From Modestobacter excelsi (GTDB lineage: Bacteria; Actinomycetota; Actinomycetes; Mycobacteriales; Geodermatophilaceae): a DNA stretch of 64,000 bases. The DNA lies in assembly GCF_005930495.1 (NCBI RefSeq), contig NZ_SJEX01000001.1:62001-126000 (forward strand). The letters are read 5' to 3'. Positions 41,210-50,050 of the stretch are shown piece by piece. Both the position numbers and the translations under genes were made by a program. The notes below the pieces were generated by a model. That model had not been told where the DNA came from, did no database searches, and saw nothing but the letters and a program-made list of their open reading frames with translations. Each line of letters begins with the position of its first letter. Position 1 is the first letter of the stretch.

Positions 41210-43990
41210 TCACGGGTTTGCGTCCGATAGGGCTCGGTGGAGGTCTCGTCGGGAACGGACGCCGAGCTTCGCGAACACCTTGCGGAGGTGCCATTCGACG
41301 GTTCGGGCGCTGATGAAGAGTCGGGCTCCGATCTCCGTGTTGGTCAGGCCGTCGCTAGCCAGGCGGGCGATCTGCGCTTCCTGGACGGTGAGGTTGTCCC
41401 GCGTCTCAGCGGGGCGCGTGCCGACGCTTGCTCCCGTCGCGACCATTGCGTTTCGGGCTCGTTCGGCGAACCCCCCTATGCCCATGGCAGTGAACAACCT
41501 GTGCGCGATGCCCGACTCACTGAACGCCTCCGGCTGACGGTTCTTCTCCAGCAGCCACTCGCCGTACAGGAGGTGTGCTCGGGCCAGCTCGGCACGCACC
41601 CGAGCTCGAGCCAGGTGCTCGATGGCCTCCCGGTACGCCGCCTCAGCAACGTCTCCGTCCTCGAGCAGGGCGCGCGCCCGAGCCTGCATCCCCAGCGCCC
41701 ACTCGGTTCCGCTCGCGAGTGCCTTGCTGCTGAGTCGCTGGAACGCGTCTGTCGCCAAGTCCATCCGTCGCGCCCGGGCCGCGGACTCGACGAGTTCGGT
41801 GAGCCCCCAGTTGTGGGCCACAAGTTCGCCCGGGTCGACGCACGCGTTGAGCGCTGCCGCGCAGGCCTCGTCGTACTCGCCGGACCCGTTGAGGAGGACG
41901 GCCCGCGCGTATTCGCAGACGGCGACCCCGATCCCCTCGCGGCGGGACCTGGCCTCGCGCAGCTTGGCGTGGATCAGTTGTGGGAGCGCGCGAGTGTCAC
42001 CGCTCCACGCGCCGTAGGTGAGGGCGCCGTAGGCGGTCTCGCTAAGGCCTTCCACCTCTCGCACCAAGCGCGCCTCCTCGACGAGCGCGGCAGCCGCGGT
42101 CAGCTCACCGCAGAAGACGAGTATGGGGATGAAGGAGCTGAGGGCGAGTGGCAGTTCGCTGAGTGCCCCTGTCTTGCGGACGGTGCTCAGTTGCTGCTCG
42201 GACAGGAGGTAGGCGCCCTCGTCGTCCCATAGTTCCAGCGCCAGGACGCTGCCTTGCCAGAGCAGGTGCAGGCCCTTGCTCGTCACGTCCGCTTCCTGGC
42301 GCAGACTGGCCAAGGCGCGCCTGCCCACAGGAACCGCCGCGGCGTAGTCATCGGCGAGGTCAGCAAAGGCTTGGAGCAGCTGATCCCGGGGCCGGAGCAC
42401 CGCATCCTCTCGTGGCAGCGCCGTTCGTGCTGCCCTTGCCAGCTCCTCCACCGTGACGCCCTCGCTGAGTCGGGCCGCGAACTGGGCTGCCGAGAAGGCG
42501 TCCAAGTAGGTCTCGCGCGCCAGCTCCGGATCCAGTGGCTGTAGCCGACGAGCCGCTGCCAGCAGGAGCGGGGCCGCCTCGTTGCCCCGTCTCGAGACGA
42601 GAGCCAGCTGAGCGCGCACGACGTCCATCCGCGCATGGTGCGGCTCGTCGAGCGGTCCCTCGCCGGCGACGGCAAGCATTGCTCGCGCGGTGTCGAGGGC
42701 GCCCGCTCTCAGCTTGGCGAGGGCCGCATCCAGGGCGCGTCGGGTTCGAGTCGCCGGATCCGGCGTCAGTTCCGTTGCTCGGGTCAGGAAGGCGGCGGCC
42801 GCGGCGAGGCCTCCTCGCGCTTGGGCGCGGCCGGCCGAACGCTCGAGCTCGGCGGCCACCTCCTCGTCCGGGCCCAGCGTTCCGCACGCCCGGTGCCAGG
42901 CCCGGCGATCCGGGTCGACGTCCGCGTCGGTCACCGCGGCCAGGGCGCGATGGACTCGGAGACGGTCGACGGCGGGAGCGGAACGGTAGGCGGCCGATCG
43001 CACTAAGGGATGGGCGAACACGACGGTTCCGCCCATCCGAAGGAGTCCGGCGTCCACCGCCTGCTCTAGTGCTGCCGTGTCGACGCCGAGCTTCGTGGCC
43101 GCACGGCGGAGGAGCGCGGGATCACCGAGTGGCTCAGCGGCCGCTGTCAGGACGAGCTGTCGGGTGTCTGGTGGGAGCAGCGCGAGGCGCTGGACGTAGC
43201 TCTGCTCGATCTTCCCGGCCACCGGTCGGTCATCGAGCAACCCGAAGCCTCCGGCGAGTTGCGCTGTGGTCCAGGTCCGGGGCAGCTCCAGCAGTGCCAG
43301 CGGGTTGCCGTGGCTCTCCGCGACGATCCGATCCGCGACGCCCGGGTCCAACGGCCCGCGAACGCTGGACAACAGGAGCGTTCGGGCGTCGGCGCTGTTC
43401 AGCCCGCGGATGCGCATCTCAGGGGCCCCTGCCAGGAAGTCGTCCCCCGCACCCGTCCGGACCGCACACACCAGCGCGACAGGCTCCGCAAAGAGCCGTC
43501 GAGCGACGAAGGACAGGACCTGCGCGGAGGCGCGGTCCATCCATTGGGCGTCGTCGACGACGCAGGCCAGGGGTCCTTCTTCAGCGGCCGCCGCAATCAG
43601 CGAGAGCGTGGCAAGATCCACCATGAGCCGGTCGGGGGCCGGACTGGAGCTTCGCCCTAGCACCGTCGCGAGCGCATCCCGTTGGCGGACCGGCAGTCCG
43701 TCGAGATGCTCGAGCAACGGCCCGCACAGCTGGTGGAGGCCGCTGTAAGGCAGCTCCATCTCGGACTCGACGCCTGCCGCCCTGACGACACGCATACCCG
43801 CCATCTGGTCGGACAGGTAGGCCAACATCGCGCTCTTGCCCACCCCGGGAGCGCCCCGCAGGACCAGGACCCGGCTCTCACCGACGAGCACGTCCTTCAC
43901 GAGGCGGTTCAAAACCTGATGTTCGCTGCGGCGTCCCAGCAACGCCGAGGGATGGACGTGGCGTCCTCCAGTCGGCGACGAGGAGCTCAC
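41210..43990 (-). CDS. LAL-type LuxR family ATP-dependent regulator (copy 1)
   Basis: 926 residues. N-terminal AAA/STAND ATPase: Walker A GAPGVGKS (46-53) and Walker B LACVVDDAQW (141-150). A long helical/TPR-like sensor region spans residues 250-850. The C-terminal LuxR helix-turn-helix reads LTVQEAQIARLASDGLTNTEIGARLFISARTVEWHLRKVFAKLGVRSR. LAL regulators are large ATP-dependent activators, many controlling secondary metabolism or stress genes; the ligand here is unknown. It is clearly paralogous to the regulators at 52846-55623 and 63071-64000, all on the same strand. GTG start at 43990. Confidence 0.92.
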   Translation of the reverse strand: MSSSSPTGGRHVHPSALLGRRSEHQVLNRLVKDVLVGESRVLVLRGAPGVGKSAMLAYLSDQMAGMRVVRAAGVESEMELPYSGLHQLCGPLLEHLDGLPVRQRDALATVLGRSSSPAPDRLMVDLATLSLIAAAAEEGPLACVVDDAQWMDRASAQVLSFVARRLFAEPVALVCAVRTGAGDDFLAGAPEMRIRGLNSADARTLLLSSVRGPLDPGVADRIVAESHGNPLALLELPRTWTTAQLAGGFGLLDDRPVAGKIEQSYVQRLALLPPDTRQLVLTAAAEPLGDPALLRRAATKLGVDTAALEQAVDAGLLRMGGTVVFAHPLVRSAAYRSAPAVDRLRVHRALAAVTDADVDPDRRAWHRACGTLGPDEEVAAELERSAGRAQARGGLAAAAAFLTRATELTPDPATRTRRALDAALAKLRAGALDTARAMLAVAGEGPLDEPHHARMDVVRAQLALVSRRGNEAAPLLLAAARRLQPLDPELARETYLDAFSAAQFAARLSEGVTVEELARAARTALPREDAVLRPRDQLLQAFADLADDYAAAVPVGRRALASLRQEADVTSKGLHLLWQGSVLALELWDDEGAYLLSEQQLSTVRKTGALSELPLALSSFIPILVFCGELTAAAALVEEARLVREVEGLSETAYGALTYGAWSGDTRALPQLIHAKLREARSRREGIGVAVCEYARAVLLNGSGEYDEACAAALNACVDPGELVAHNWGLTELVESAARARRMDLATDAFQRLSSKALASGTEWALGMQARARALLEDGDVAEAAYREAIEHLARARVRAELARAHLLYGEWLLEKNRQPEAFSESGIAHRLFTAMGIGGFAERARNAMVATGASVGTRPAETRDNLTVQEAQIARLASDGLTNTEIGARLFISARTVEWHLRKVFAKLGVRSRRDLHRALSDANP

Positions 43991-44319
43991 CGGACCGCCC
44001 TTCCACGACGTGTCGAAGCACTGGCGGGATGGCGGGGGAGTCGCTCACCGTTATGCGCTGACGTCTTCACGCCGCAGCTCCCCAGCGATGCAGGCCCTGC
44101 TGGACGCTCGACAGGTTAGGACTGTCACCTGGGTGACGTCGCGGCTGGCGCCGCGGCGACTCCGACCTGGCGTCCCGTCGCTCCTCGCAGTAAGGGGGCA
44201 CCGACGGCAGGGTGGGGGAGCGGCTGAGGCGACGCGGTGCAGGCGGGCATGAGCGGACTCCCGGACGCCACAACTCGATCAACGACCTGGCTGACGGCAG
44301 ACGACGCACACCCGGGGCC
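43991..44319. other. 329-base region upstream of the LAL regulator
   Basis: No convincing coding sequence. It should contain the promoter of the minus-strand regulator and the 3' side of the decayed gene to its right. Confidence 0.5.
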
Positions 44320-44730
44320 TCAGCGAGGTCTCCAGCGATGTCGGCGCGTGGTGAGGCGCCAGGTGCCGCAGTGAAGGCCAGTCCAGTCCGCGCCCGGATC
44401 GCCGTCGCCCGGGCCCTGCGCCGCGGTGTTCGGCTGGGTTTCCCAGGCTGGCGGGTCGGTGCGCTCAAGGTGCTGACGGATTGCCGCGACGCTGAGCGCC
44501 AGGCCCTCGAGTGCCTCGACGGCGCGCGTGGCGAGTGCAGAGGTCAGGTTCTCGCGCTGCTGGCGGCGAGTGGGCTCGCGGTGGCCCTGTGCGGCGTCAG
44601 TCTGGCCGCGCGGGCGAGGCGTGGACTCGGCCCACGCCTCGCCGCCGCTTCGCAGATCGACGAACAGCTCGCGCCTCGGCTGCGCCTGTTCGAAGAATTC
44701 ACCCGAGGGTCAGGCCGGGTTGGTCGACAT
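44320..44730 (-). pseudogene. Small protein gene with a stop at codon 7
   Basis: ATG 44730 follows GGAGAGG at good spacing and begins MSTNPA, then TGA at 44710-44712. The same frame then continues uninterrupted for about 129 codons of protein-like sequence: PSGEFFEQAQPRRELFVDLRSGGEAWAES ... TRRQQRENLTSALATRAVEALEGLALSVAAIRQHLERTDPPAW. No alternative start exists between the stop and this body. A single CGA (Arg) to TGA transition would explain it. The family is not recognised; the helical C-half suggests a coiled-coil or DNA-binding adaptor. Confidence 0.5.
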
Positions 44731-44843
44731 CCGTGTCCCTCTCCGCTCATCCGCGGCATCACGGCGACCGCAGATGGCCGATCCGCGGGCGATCGCCGCA
44801 ATTCGGCCAACGAGCCCGCTCGGCAGGTGGTGGCCGAGAGCGG

Positions 44844-45128
44844 TCAACCGACCGGTGGGGCCGACAGCAACTGCACGCCGGTCATCTCAAGCCGCCGCCC
44901 GGAGTCGTCGGACGCGCAGCGCATGACCACCTGCATGCAGCCCGGGCAGCGCAGCACCATGGCGGGGGCGTCGGCATAAACCAGGTGGGCGCCCAGCGCC
45001 GTCCGGCTATGGCAGTGCGCGCAGGTGAGCATGGCCGTGGTCGGGTCCATGGTCATCACCTCGGCGAGCACGCCAGCCGCCGCGTTGCCGTCCAGTCGGC
45101 GGTCGCGCTCCTCCGTCGGGTCGCTCAT
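44844..45128 (-). CDS. DUF6510 family zinc-ribbon-like protein
   Basis: A 94-residue protein with two CxxC pairs (LTCAHCHS and LRCPGCMQV) spaced about 24 residues apart, plus a Cys in MRCASDD. This is a small metal-ribbon arrangement typical of DUF6510. An excellent GGAGGAAA site precedes ATG 45128. It is the last gene of the run 46517-44844 (molybdopterin oxidoreductase, FAD reductase, DUF6510), and DUF6510 genes frequently accompany such oxidoreductases, so a redox-partner or assembly role is inferred. Confidence 0.85.
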   Translation of the reverse strand: MSDPTEERDRRLDGNAAAGVLAEVMTMDPTTAMLTCAHCHSRTALGAHLVYADAPAMVLRCPGCMQVVMRCASDDSGRRLEMTGVQLLSAPPVG

Positions 45129-45183
45129 CGTTTCCTCCCTTCCCCGCGCCTTCCGGTGCGGGTGTCCACATGTTGGGTCGGGT

Positions 45184-45942
45184 TCACGCCGGGCTCTCGG
45201 CGCCGCCGAAGCGCTCCAGCCGGACGCTCGACGGGTCGTGACCGAGTTCGACCAGGGTGGTCGCGACAGTCTCCACGAACACGGTCGGGCCGCACACGAA
45301 GATCCTCGGCCGCTCCGCCGGGCCGAAGGCCCGCTCTTGCAGCAGGGCTGCGTCGATGCGACCGGTGGGACCGGTCCAGTCCGCCGGTGCCCCGCGGGTC
45401 AGGGTGACCGTCGTCTCCGTCCCGAGCAGGTCGCTCCCCAGGACGTCGCCGGCGGTGCGGGCGGAGTAGAGCAACCGGACCGGCGTGGGGCTGCCCGCCC
45501 TGCGGGAGTGGTCCAGCATCGCGAGCAACGGGGAGACACCGGCGCCTCCGCCCACGAGCTGCACCGGTCGCCGTTGCTCCGCCGGAGTGGTCCGGTCGGC
45601 GTCCGCGGACCAGATGAAGTAGCCGCCGATCGGCCCACGCAGCTCCAGGGCGTCCCCCGCCTGCATCTCCGCGGTGAGGTACCCCGACACCTCGCCGCCG
45701 GGGAGGTGCTCGACGAGCAGGTGCAGCCCGGGCTGCTCGGGTGGTGAGGCGATCGAGTAGCTGCGCTGCGTCCGGTAGCCGTCCTGGGCCGTGAGCCGCA
45801 CGTCGACGTGCTGACCAGGCAAGTGTCCGGTCCAACCGGGCACGTCGAACACCAGCCGCCGGACCCGATCTCCCTCGGGCCGGCTGTCGGTGAGCCGGGC
45901 CAGCAGCCAGGTCAGTCGCCGCTGTACCGCTGCTCTAGCCAC
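45184..45942 (-). CDS. FAD/NAD(P)H-dependent ferredoxin reductase-like oxidoreductase
   Basis: 252 residues of the FNR superfamily. The FAD-binding barrel carries RSYSIAS (residues ~62-68). The NAD(P) domain has the loop VGGGAGVSPLLAML and ends with the CGP motif (FVCGPTVFVE). There is no attached [2Fe-2S] ferredoxin domain, so it must pass electrons to a separate carrier. Its start lies inside the end of the molybdopterin oxidoreductase gene (31-base overlap), implying a two-component enzyme that couples NAD(P)H with the Mo-cofactor protein. Confidence 0.9.
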   Translation of the reverse strand: MARAAVQRRLTWLLARLTDSRPEGDRVRRLVFDVPGWTGHLPGQHVDVRLTAQDGYRTQRSYSIASPPEQPGLHLLVEHLPGGEVSGYLTAEMQAGDALELRGPIGGYFIWSADADRTTPAEQRRPVQLVGGGAGVSPLLAMLDHSRRAGSPTPVRLLYSARTAGDVLGSDLLGTETTVTLTRGAPADWTGPTGRIDAALLQERAFGPAERPRIFVCGPTVFVETVATTLVELGHDPSSVRLERFGGAESPA

Positions 45943-46517
45943 GGGTCACCGCGGTCGTGATACCCGAAGGTCTCCCAGAACCCTGGTTCGTTCGCTCTCG
46001 TCAGCTCCAGCCCACGGACCCACTTCGCGCTCTTCCAAAAGTAGAGGTGAGGAACGAGCAACCGCGCCGGGCCACCGTGCTCGGGGGCAAGGGGCGCCCC
46101 GTCATAGGTGTCCACCACCCAGGCCCGGCCGTTGGTCACGTCCTGCAGCTGCAGGTTGGTGGTGTAACCGCCGTCGGAGAAGGCCTGGAGGTGGGCGCCT
46201 TGGGTGCCGACGTCGGCGAGCAGGGTGTCGACCGCGACGCCCTCCCACCGGGTGCCGAACTTCGACCACTTGGTCACGCAGTGGATGTCAACGGAGATCG
46301 CCTCGCGTGGCAGCTGCCGGAACTCCTCCGAGGTCCAGGTGCGCGGCGCGTCCACCACGCCTCGTACCGAGAAGTCCCACGCCGTCGGCGGTGTCCGGGG
46401 CGTGGGGCCGGCGGACAGCACGGGGAAATGATCCCCGACGTCGTACTGGCCAGGTGGCAGACGGTCGGTCGTGGTGGTCGAGCTGCGGCGATGGAACCCT
46501 CGGGAGACCAGGGACAT
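45912..46517 (-). CDS. Molybdopterin-dependent oxidoreductase (sulfite oxidase/MsrP-like)
   Basis: 201 residues of the oxidoreductase-Mo-bd fold: VRGVVDAPRTWTSEEFRQLP, then Cys80 in SVDIHCVTKWSKF, the probable molybdenum ligand. A second conserved region follows (DGGYTTNLQLQDV ... HGGPARLLVPHLYFWKSAKWV). It lacks the C-terminal dimerisation domain of sulfite oxidase and a signal peptide, so it is a compact cytoplasmic type. ATG 46517 has GGAGG upstream; the longer frame to 46820 is antisense to the next gene. It likely draws electrons from the overlapping FAD reductase. Confidence 0.9.
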   Translation of the reverse strand: MSLVSRGFHRRSSTTTTDRLPPGQYDVGDHFPVLSAGPTPRTPPTAWDFSVRGVVDAPRTWTSEEFRQLPREAISVDIHCVTKWSKFGTRWEGVAVDTLLADVGTQGAHLQAFSDGGYTTNLQLQDVTNGRAWVVDTYDGAPLAPEHGGPARLLVPHLYFWKSAKWVRGLELTRANEPGFWETFGYHDRGDPWLEQRYSGD

Positions 46518-46581
46518 GACATCTTCCTCCTTGTCAGACCATCCAGCGGGACGCATCGGGTCCGTGAACGATTTCGGCGGG

Positions 46582-47652
46582 TCAGCCGAAGGTGAACGCG
46601 TAGACACCCACGCCGGGGCCGGTGAACTCGATGTCGACGGTCCGGGTATCCACCGAGCCGTGCTGTCGGACGAGCTGGTGCAGGCGAGGGTCGCGGATCT
46701 CGCCGTCGCCCGAGCAAGCGACGTCGATCCCGGCGTCGGCACCAGGAGGTCGGCCGTCCACGAGCAGACGGAAGCGCACGACCTTCCCGGCCGGCGGCGC
46801 GACGACCAGATGGAGGTCACGTGCGTGGAAGCGGCAGGTCAGCCGCCCGCCGGGTGCCTCCGCGACCGATGCCTCGCGACCGATCCGCCAAGTGCCCGAG
46901 AGCGCCCAGTGCCCGGTCCGCAGGTGCGCCGGCATCGTGTACTCGCGGGGCTGGTCCGGAGCTACGTGGCCGGGGGAAGCGAACCCGGCGGTCCGGTCGT
47001 AGCCGAGGTAGGTCTCAGCCGAGCGCAGCGAGTTCCAGTCGGCGGGGGCCTCGACGCCGCGGGCTTCGACCGGTACCGGCTCGGGACCGAGGTCGCCGGC
47101 CCCGGCCTCCATGAGCAACTCTCGCAGGATCGTTTCGGTCTCCTCGTAGCCACCCTCGCCGACGGTGTGGTGGCGAAACCGTCCACGGGCGTCAACCAGG
47201 TACAGAGCCGGCCAGAAGTGGTTGTGAAAGGAACGCCACACGGCGAAGTCGTCGTCGATGGCGACGGGATAGCCGATGCACCGGTCCTGTATCGCACGGC
47301 GGACGTTGTCGATGTCGCGCTCAAAGGCGAACTCCGGGGAGTGCACGCCCACCACGACCAGCCCGGAGCCGCCCCAGGCCGCTTCCCAGGCGCGCAGGTG
47401 GGGTAGCTGGCGCAGCCAGTTGATGCAGGTGGAGGTCCAGAAGTTGACCGCGACGACCCGGCCCCTCAGGTCGGCGCCGGTGAGCGGTGGCGAGTTGAGC
47501 CAGGCGGTGGCCCCATCAAGGGAGAACGCATCCTCGGCCGGCCAGAGGGCGGCAGCGCCGTCGGCGGCCCCGCGGTCCTCGGCCCGGACGTCGTCGTGGT
47601 GGAGCAGTCCTCCGTGCCGGTTGGCGGCGAGATATAAGAAGTCGGGGGTCAT
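46582..47652 (-). CDS. Thioredoxin-fold (redoxin) protein, single-cysteine, copy 1
   Basis: 356 residues. The first ~190 form a TlpA/redoxin domain: LRGRVVAVNFWTSTCINWLRQLPHLRAW. The active site has only one cysteine (Cys76); the partner position is Trp (CINW instead of CxxC). A distinctive C-terminal half (SAETYLGYDRTAGFAS ... GHWALSGTWRIG ... LRFHARDLHLV) is a beta-rich domain seen in DipZ-like actinobacterial proteins. It is clearly paralogous to the 315-residue protein at 50893. A one-Cys peroxidase or thiol-disulfide role is inferred. Confidence 0.85.
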   Translation of the reverse strand: MTPDFLYLAANRHGGLLHHDDVRAEDRGAADGAAALWPAEDAFSLDGATAWLNSPPLTGADLRGRVVAVNFWTSTCINWLRQLPHLRAWEAAWGGSGLVVVGVHSPEFAFERDIDNVRRAIQDRCIGYPVAIDDDFAVWRSFHNHFWPALYLVDARGRFRHHTVGEGGYEETETILRELLMEAGAGDLGPEPVPVEARGVEAPADWNSLRSAETYLGYDRTAGFASPGHVAPDQPREYTMPAHLRTGHWALSGTWRIGREASVAEAPGGRLTCRFHARDLHLVVAPPAGKVVRFRLLVDGRPPGADAGIDVACSGDGEIRDPRLHQLVRQHGSVDTRTVDIEFTGPGVGVYAFTFG

Positions 47653-47961
47653 GGCTGACGGTCCTCTCAGAGAGTCGCAGCGGTCGCGGTTAGGGCCGAG
47701 GCGGTTGTGCCGATGTGAGCCTCGGCCGTCGCCCTGTTCGCTCGCGCCCGTGAAGTGCCCGGCGTCGTCCCGGGTCTCCCGGGCCGAGTGCGTGCCTATC
47801 AGGCAGACACCAGGGCGCTTTCCGGCCCTAAGAGACGGGCCGTCCGATGCGGGCGGCCCGCCCCTCCGCGAGCAGAGCCGGATTTCGTCGTTGAGCATGT
47901 GGTGAGCGCGTGTCGTCGCACGCGCCTAACGAACGTCCTGGGCGGTGCGGCTAGCCCACGG
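47653..47961. other. 309-base intergenic region with a terminator-like hairpin
   Basis: Self-complementary GGCTAGCC occurs twice (47949-47956 and 47960-47967), forming an 8-bp stem with a CAC loop that overlaps the stop codon of the secreted protein gene. The remaining ~290 bases upstream of the redoxin gene show no gene. Confidence 0.55.
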
Positions 47962-48678
47962 CTAGCCCTGTGGTCCGAAGACGGCGCCCCAGACCTGCCT
48001 CGCCGGCAGCGTCTTGTCGCCGGAGCGGTACTGCAGGTGCCGGAGCTGCATCTGCAGCTCCGGATCACCGCTCGTGACCTCGTTGCGTGGCAGGTGCATC
48101 GCGAACGGACGGCAGAAGTCGGTGGTCCCGGCGTTGACGATGGCGAAGTACGGCGCTGTTTCGGCCGTGGGGTAGACAATCCACACCGTTGTGCCCGGAA
48201 CGTCACACGGCTGCAAGGTGAGGTCTTCGCCCTGTGCCACGCGCGCCACCCCCACGCACAGGCCGGTCTCGACCCCGAGCGGCGCGTACTTCTGCTGCAC
48301 GGCGTTCAGGTCACCGTAGTGGCTGTTCGCTTCCGCGGACACCATCCCGTCCGCATAGAAGTCGGAGACCTTGCCCCCGTTCGTGGCCCCGCCGGGCCTG
48401 AAGTCTTCCGACGGGTCCGTGCCGCTGACCGGCTTCAGGCCGACCGGCTGCCCCACTTGGGCGCCTCCTCCGTCGAGAACGGCCTCAACGAAGTTGACGT
48501 CGGCGAAGGTGCCGAGTTCGCTACTGAAGACCGAGATGCAGCCTGGGCCGCATTCTGGAGTAGCCGCGTATGCGGGAGCAATTGCCGCCGCGCTGATGCT
48601 GGCGGCCATTGTCAGAGTTGCCGCGCAGGCCAGCACCTTCTCTCGGGTCGACAGCACCTGGGTGGACGATCGGGTCAT
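47962..48678 (-). CDS. Secreted protein of unknown function
   Basis: 238 residues with a clear signal peptide (about residues 1-38: basic start, AATLTMAASISAAAIAPAYA, cleavage at AYA-AT). The mature part has cysteines arranged in likely disulfide pairs (PECGPGCISVF near the N-terminus; ETGLCVGV, LQPCDVP and TTDFCRPF later). No domain is recognised. It may be a periplasmic or cell-surface carbohydrate- or matrix-binding protein, but this is only a guess from the beta-rich pattern. Confidence 0.8.
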   Translation of the reverse strand: MTRSSTQVLSTREKVLACAATLTMAASISAAAIAPAYAATPECGPGCISVFSSELGTFADVNFVEAVLDGGGAQVGQPVGLKPVSGTDPSEDFRPGGATNGGKVSDFYADGMVSAEANSHYGDLNAVQQKYAPLGVETGLCVGVARVAQGEDLTLQPCDVPGTTVWIVYPTAETAPYFAIVNAGTTDFCRPFAMHLPRNEVTSGDPELQMQLRHLQYRSGDKTLPARQVWGAVFGPQG

Positions 48679-49079
48679 GACGGACTCCTCTCAGGAGCTT
48701 GAAGCGTGTTGTGGTGAATGACGCGAAGTGCTCGGAAAATCGCGCGACGTGTCTCCGGCCCGATGACCGTGACGGAGCTCCCCCGTGATCGCCTCGGGGA
48801 GACACCCCGGCCGATTCACTGGTTCTGATCCCTCGCCTGGGCCGGCGGTCGTCGACAGGAGACATGGAGATTCGACGCTCGGCTGCCACGGAACCGACCG
48901 GAGCACACCTTCGGCGTGCTGCCATCGCAAGAGACCTCCGAGGAGGCGAATCTGCGGCCGTCCCTAGCGCCGGCCAGGAAAGGGGCCAGGGTCACTCCCT
49001 GACGCGAACAGCATCAGCGCGACGCCACGGTGGACCGGGCGGCGTCGATCGATGCCCGCCGAGGACATCGGAGGCTCAC
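48679..49079. other. 401-base divergent intergenic region
   Basis: Separates the secreted protein gene (minus) and the metallo-beta-lactamase-fold gene (plus); it should hold both promoters. The frame extending upstream of ATG 49080 is Arg/Gly-rich and not conserved-looking, so it was not included in the gene. Confidence 0.5.
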
Positions 49080-49697
49080 ATGACAACCGTTACGACGGCC
49101 GGGGACAGAGCGGGCATCGGCATTCCTGGGTCGACCGAGACCATCCGTGCGACGCCGAACCATTCAGCGGTCGCCAGGCGAGTGCGGGAAGCATCGACTT
49201 ACCCCGTCCCGGCAATCGCCACTGGGCCCGCGATCGGGCATGACGGGTACGCCATCGAGGAGCTGGGCGACAGGGTCTTCTGGCTGAGCGACGGGGCGTA
49301 CCAGAGCATGTTCGTCGTCACCGACGAGGATGTGATCGCGGTGGACGCCCCGCCCACCCTGGGACACGACATCGTCCGGGCGATCGCCAAGGTCTCGAGG
49401 AAGCCGGTCACCGGCGTCGTCTACAGCCATCAGCACTCCGACCACGTCGGCGCCATGTCGATCTTCCCTCACGATGTGCCGTACGACGCCCAGCGCGCCA
49501 CTGCCCAACGCCTGGTTGCCCCAGCCGACCCGCACAGGCCGCTGGCAACTCACGTCTTCGACGACACCCTGACGATCGAGGCCGGCGACCGGGTCCATGG
49601 CAACGAGGGCGTGGCCATGCTGGCCGCCCTCGACCGGCCGGAAACTCTCGGCTGGGCCTGCCGCGGCCCGGGCGCTGCGACCAACGGGCCAGCGTGA
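49080..49697 (+). pseudogene. Truncated MBL-fold metallo-hydrolase
   Basis: ATG 49080 begins a metallo-beta-lactamase-fold protein with the metal-binding signature SHQHSDH (His117, His119, Asp121, His122). Similarity to the family continues to TLTIEAGDR near residue 171, where relatives go on with the second metal-binding His and another ~100 residues. Here the sequence changes abruptly at about 49593 to an Arg/Gly/Pro-rich tail and stops at 49697. Lacking the later metal ligands, the enzyme should be inactive. Confidence 0.7.
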
Positions 49698-49723
49698 GTC
49701 CACCGGGCCAGCGGGAGTCCACC
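49686..49723. repeat. 19-bp imperfect tandem repeat (two copies)
   Basis: GGGCCAGCG(T/G)GAGTCCACC repeated twice with one difference, followed by a partial third unit. It lies at the end of the truncated MBL gene, a typical slippage or recombination scar. Confidence 0.75.
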
Positions 49724-50050
49724 GGGCCTAGCGGGGCGGCCGCATCGCCTTGAGGTCCACCGGCAAAACTCACTGCTGCGCCCCGACGTGAACGGCGAAG
49801 GAACCATGCGTTCCCAACGGCCGGGCGACTCTGGCAGATACCACGGGACACGCGACCTGGCGGCGGCCAGCTCTCGCGGGCCTCTCGGCGCCAAACGTGC
49901 GCACGTGTCGACCACCACGAGCGTTAGCCGACCGTCACCTGGCAGGCCGGGGAGCCGACTAGGGCCTTGACGGGTGCCACGTCCTTAGGCCTCGATCACG
50001 CTTGCTGGGCACGGACCGATTTCAGGTCATTGCGCTCACAGGAGGTTTCG
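49698..50050. other. 353-base region, no intact gene
   Basis: Only the AGGAGG ribosome-binding site of the next gene (just before 50051) is recognisable. Confidence 0.5.

Noticed and set aside
44212-44979. 255-codon plus-strand open frame
   Set aside because: Composition is shadow-like, and the opposite strand holds a more protein-like frame with a good ribosome-binding site plus the DUF6510 gene.
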